Shown here: in pieces, positions 14,246-14,784 of the stretch | Layout of the letters: the number at the start of each line of letters is the position of its first letter | Numbering within the stretch: position 1 is the stretch's first letter | Notes under the pieces: generated by a model | Database searches by the model: none | Told to the model about the DNA's origin: nothing | Seen by the model: only the letters and a program-made list of their open reading frames with translations | Assembly (NCBI GenBank): GCA_023416855.1 | Contig: JAEZGU010000324.1 | Location: forward strand, 1 to 14,784 | DNA from: Bacillota bacterium | Lineage (GTDB): Bacteria; Bacillota; Clostridia; Tissierellales; Sedimentibacteraceae | Direction of reading: 5' to 3' | DNA length: 14,784 bases | Made by a program: the position numbers and the translations under genes

Positions 14246-14784
14246 CTATTTTGCGTATTCTGTTGCTCTTGATTCTCTGATTACATTAACTTTAATTTGA
14301 CCCGGATATTCCATTTCTTCTTCTATCTTTTTAACTATGTCTTTTGCAATCAGAATTATGCTTGAATCGCTTGTTACCTCTGGTTTAACGATGATTCTAA
14401 CTTCTCTTCCTGCCTGGATAGCAAAAGATTTTTCTACCCCTTCAAATGAGTTTGAAATTTCTTCTAATTTTTCTAATCTCTTAATATATGTTTCAAGTGT
14501 TTCTCTTCGTGCACCCGGTCTTGCTGCTGATATTGCATCAGCTGCTTGAACTAAGACTGCTTCAACAGTCTGTGGCTCAACGTCACCATGATGGGCTGCT
14601 ATTGCATGAATCACGGCTTTGCTTTCTTTGTATTTTCTTGCCAAATCTTCACCAATAGTCACATGAGGACCTTCAACTTCGTGATAAACTGCTTTTCCTA
14701 TATCATGCAATAATCCGGCACGTTTTGCTAATTTAACATCTGCACCTAACTCAGCTGCCATTATGCCAGCCAGATATGAAACTT
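14246..14784 (-). CDS. rny: Ribonuclease Y, C-terminal part; 5' end beyond the right edge
   Basis: Membrane-anchored endoribonuclease that starts mRNA decay in many Firmicutes. Only the last 179 or so residues are in the window. The reading frame stays open to the right edge, where it reads VSYLAGIMAAELGAD, so the ATG at 14761 is internal and not the start. The HD phosphohydrolase domain shows LLHDIGKA (metal-binding His-Asp) and AIAAHHGDVEP. The tail contains ADAISAARPGARRETLETYIKRLEKLE, given here in part as the family's most recognisable block, then GREVRIIVKP and EMEYPGQIKVNVIRESRATEYAK-type ending. The N-terminal membrane segment, coiled coil and KH domain lie outside. An intrinsic terminator follows at 14207-14230. 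The identity is firm. Confidence 0.97.
   Translation of the reverse strand, partial: VSYLAGIMAAELGADVKLAKRAGLLHDIGKAVYHEVEGPHVTIGEDLARKYKESKAVIHAIAAHHGDVEPQTVEAVLVQAADAISAARPGARRETLETYIKRLEKLEEISNSFEGVEKSFAIQAGREVRIIVKPEVTSDSSIILIAKDIVKKIEEEMEYPGQIKVNVIRESRATEYAK

Overview
The window looks like chromosome from a low-GC, Gram-positive, spore-forming-type Firmicute, most likely a member of the Clostridia or Tissierellia. The reasons are very AT-rich intergenic DNA, strong AGGAGG-type ribosome binding sites, Bacillus-type LexA boxes, a divergent lexA/LysM-protein pair, RNase Y, a YjbM-type small alarmone synthetase and a leaderless LysM polysaccharide deacetylase. Genus cannot be fixed from sequence alone. 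No rRNA, tRNA, CRISPR array or insertion sequence was seen.

Left part (1-4200), DNA maintenance and SOS. The window opens inside topB (DNA topoisomerase III, start lost off the edge). It converges on lexA through a shared hairpin. lexA is divergent from a small membrane-anchored LysM protein of the YneA (SOS division inhibitor) type. The 142-bp divergent region holds two complete sigma-A-like promoters and two or three LexA operators, one overlapping the lexA -35 box and one filling the spacer of the yneA-like promoter. A complete tyrosine recombinase of the XerC/D type follows, convergent with the yneA-like gene.

Middle (4200-7240). An 800-bp AT-rich non-coding stretch lies upstream of the recombinase. 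It contains a 22-bp-stem inverted repeat and a nearly perfect 11-6-11 palindrome shaped like a Xer core site. One arm of that palindrome recurs just downstream of the recombinase promoter. Next come a HIT-family hydrolase and an MFS transporter, both on the minus strand. Upstream of the transporter is a probable small gene of 45 codons, with its own promoter, ribosome binding site and terminator.

Right part (7241-14784). A triple-LysM NodB-type deacetylase on the plus strand converges on a membrane diguanylate cyclase. The remaining genes are all on the minus strand: a cytoplasmic-type gamma-glutamyltransferase, a PhnB-like VOC protein, a small alarmone synthetase, purB, and the 3' half of rny (RNase Y), which runs off the right edge. 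purB and the alarmone synthetase are adjacent and may be cotranscribed, placing AMP synthesis next to (p)ppGpp production. The purB promoter overlaps the rny terminator. Several starts were moved from the longest ORF to codons supported by ribosome binding sites (recombinase 4159, HIT 5427, gamma-glutamyltransferase 11188).
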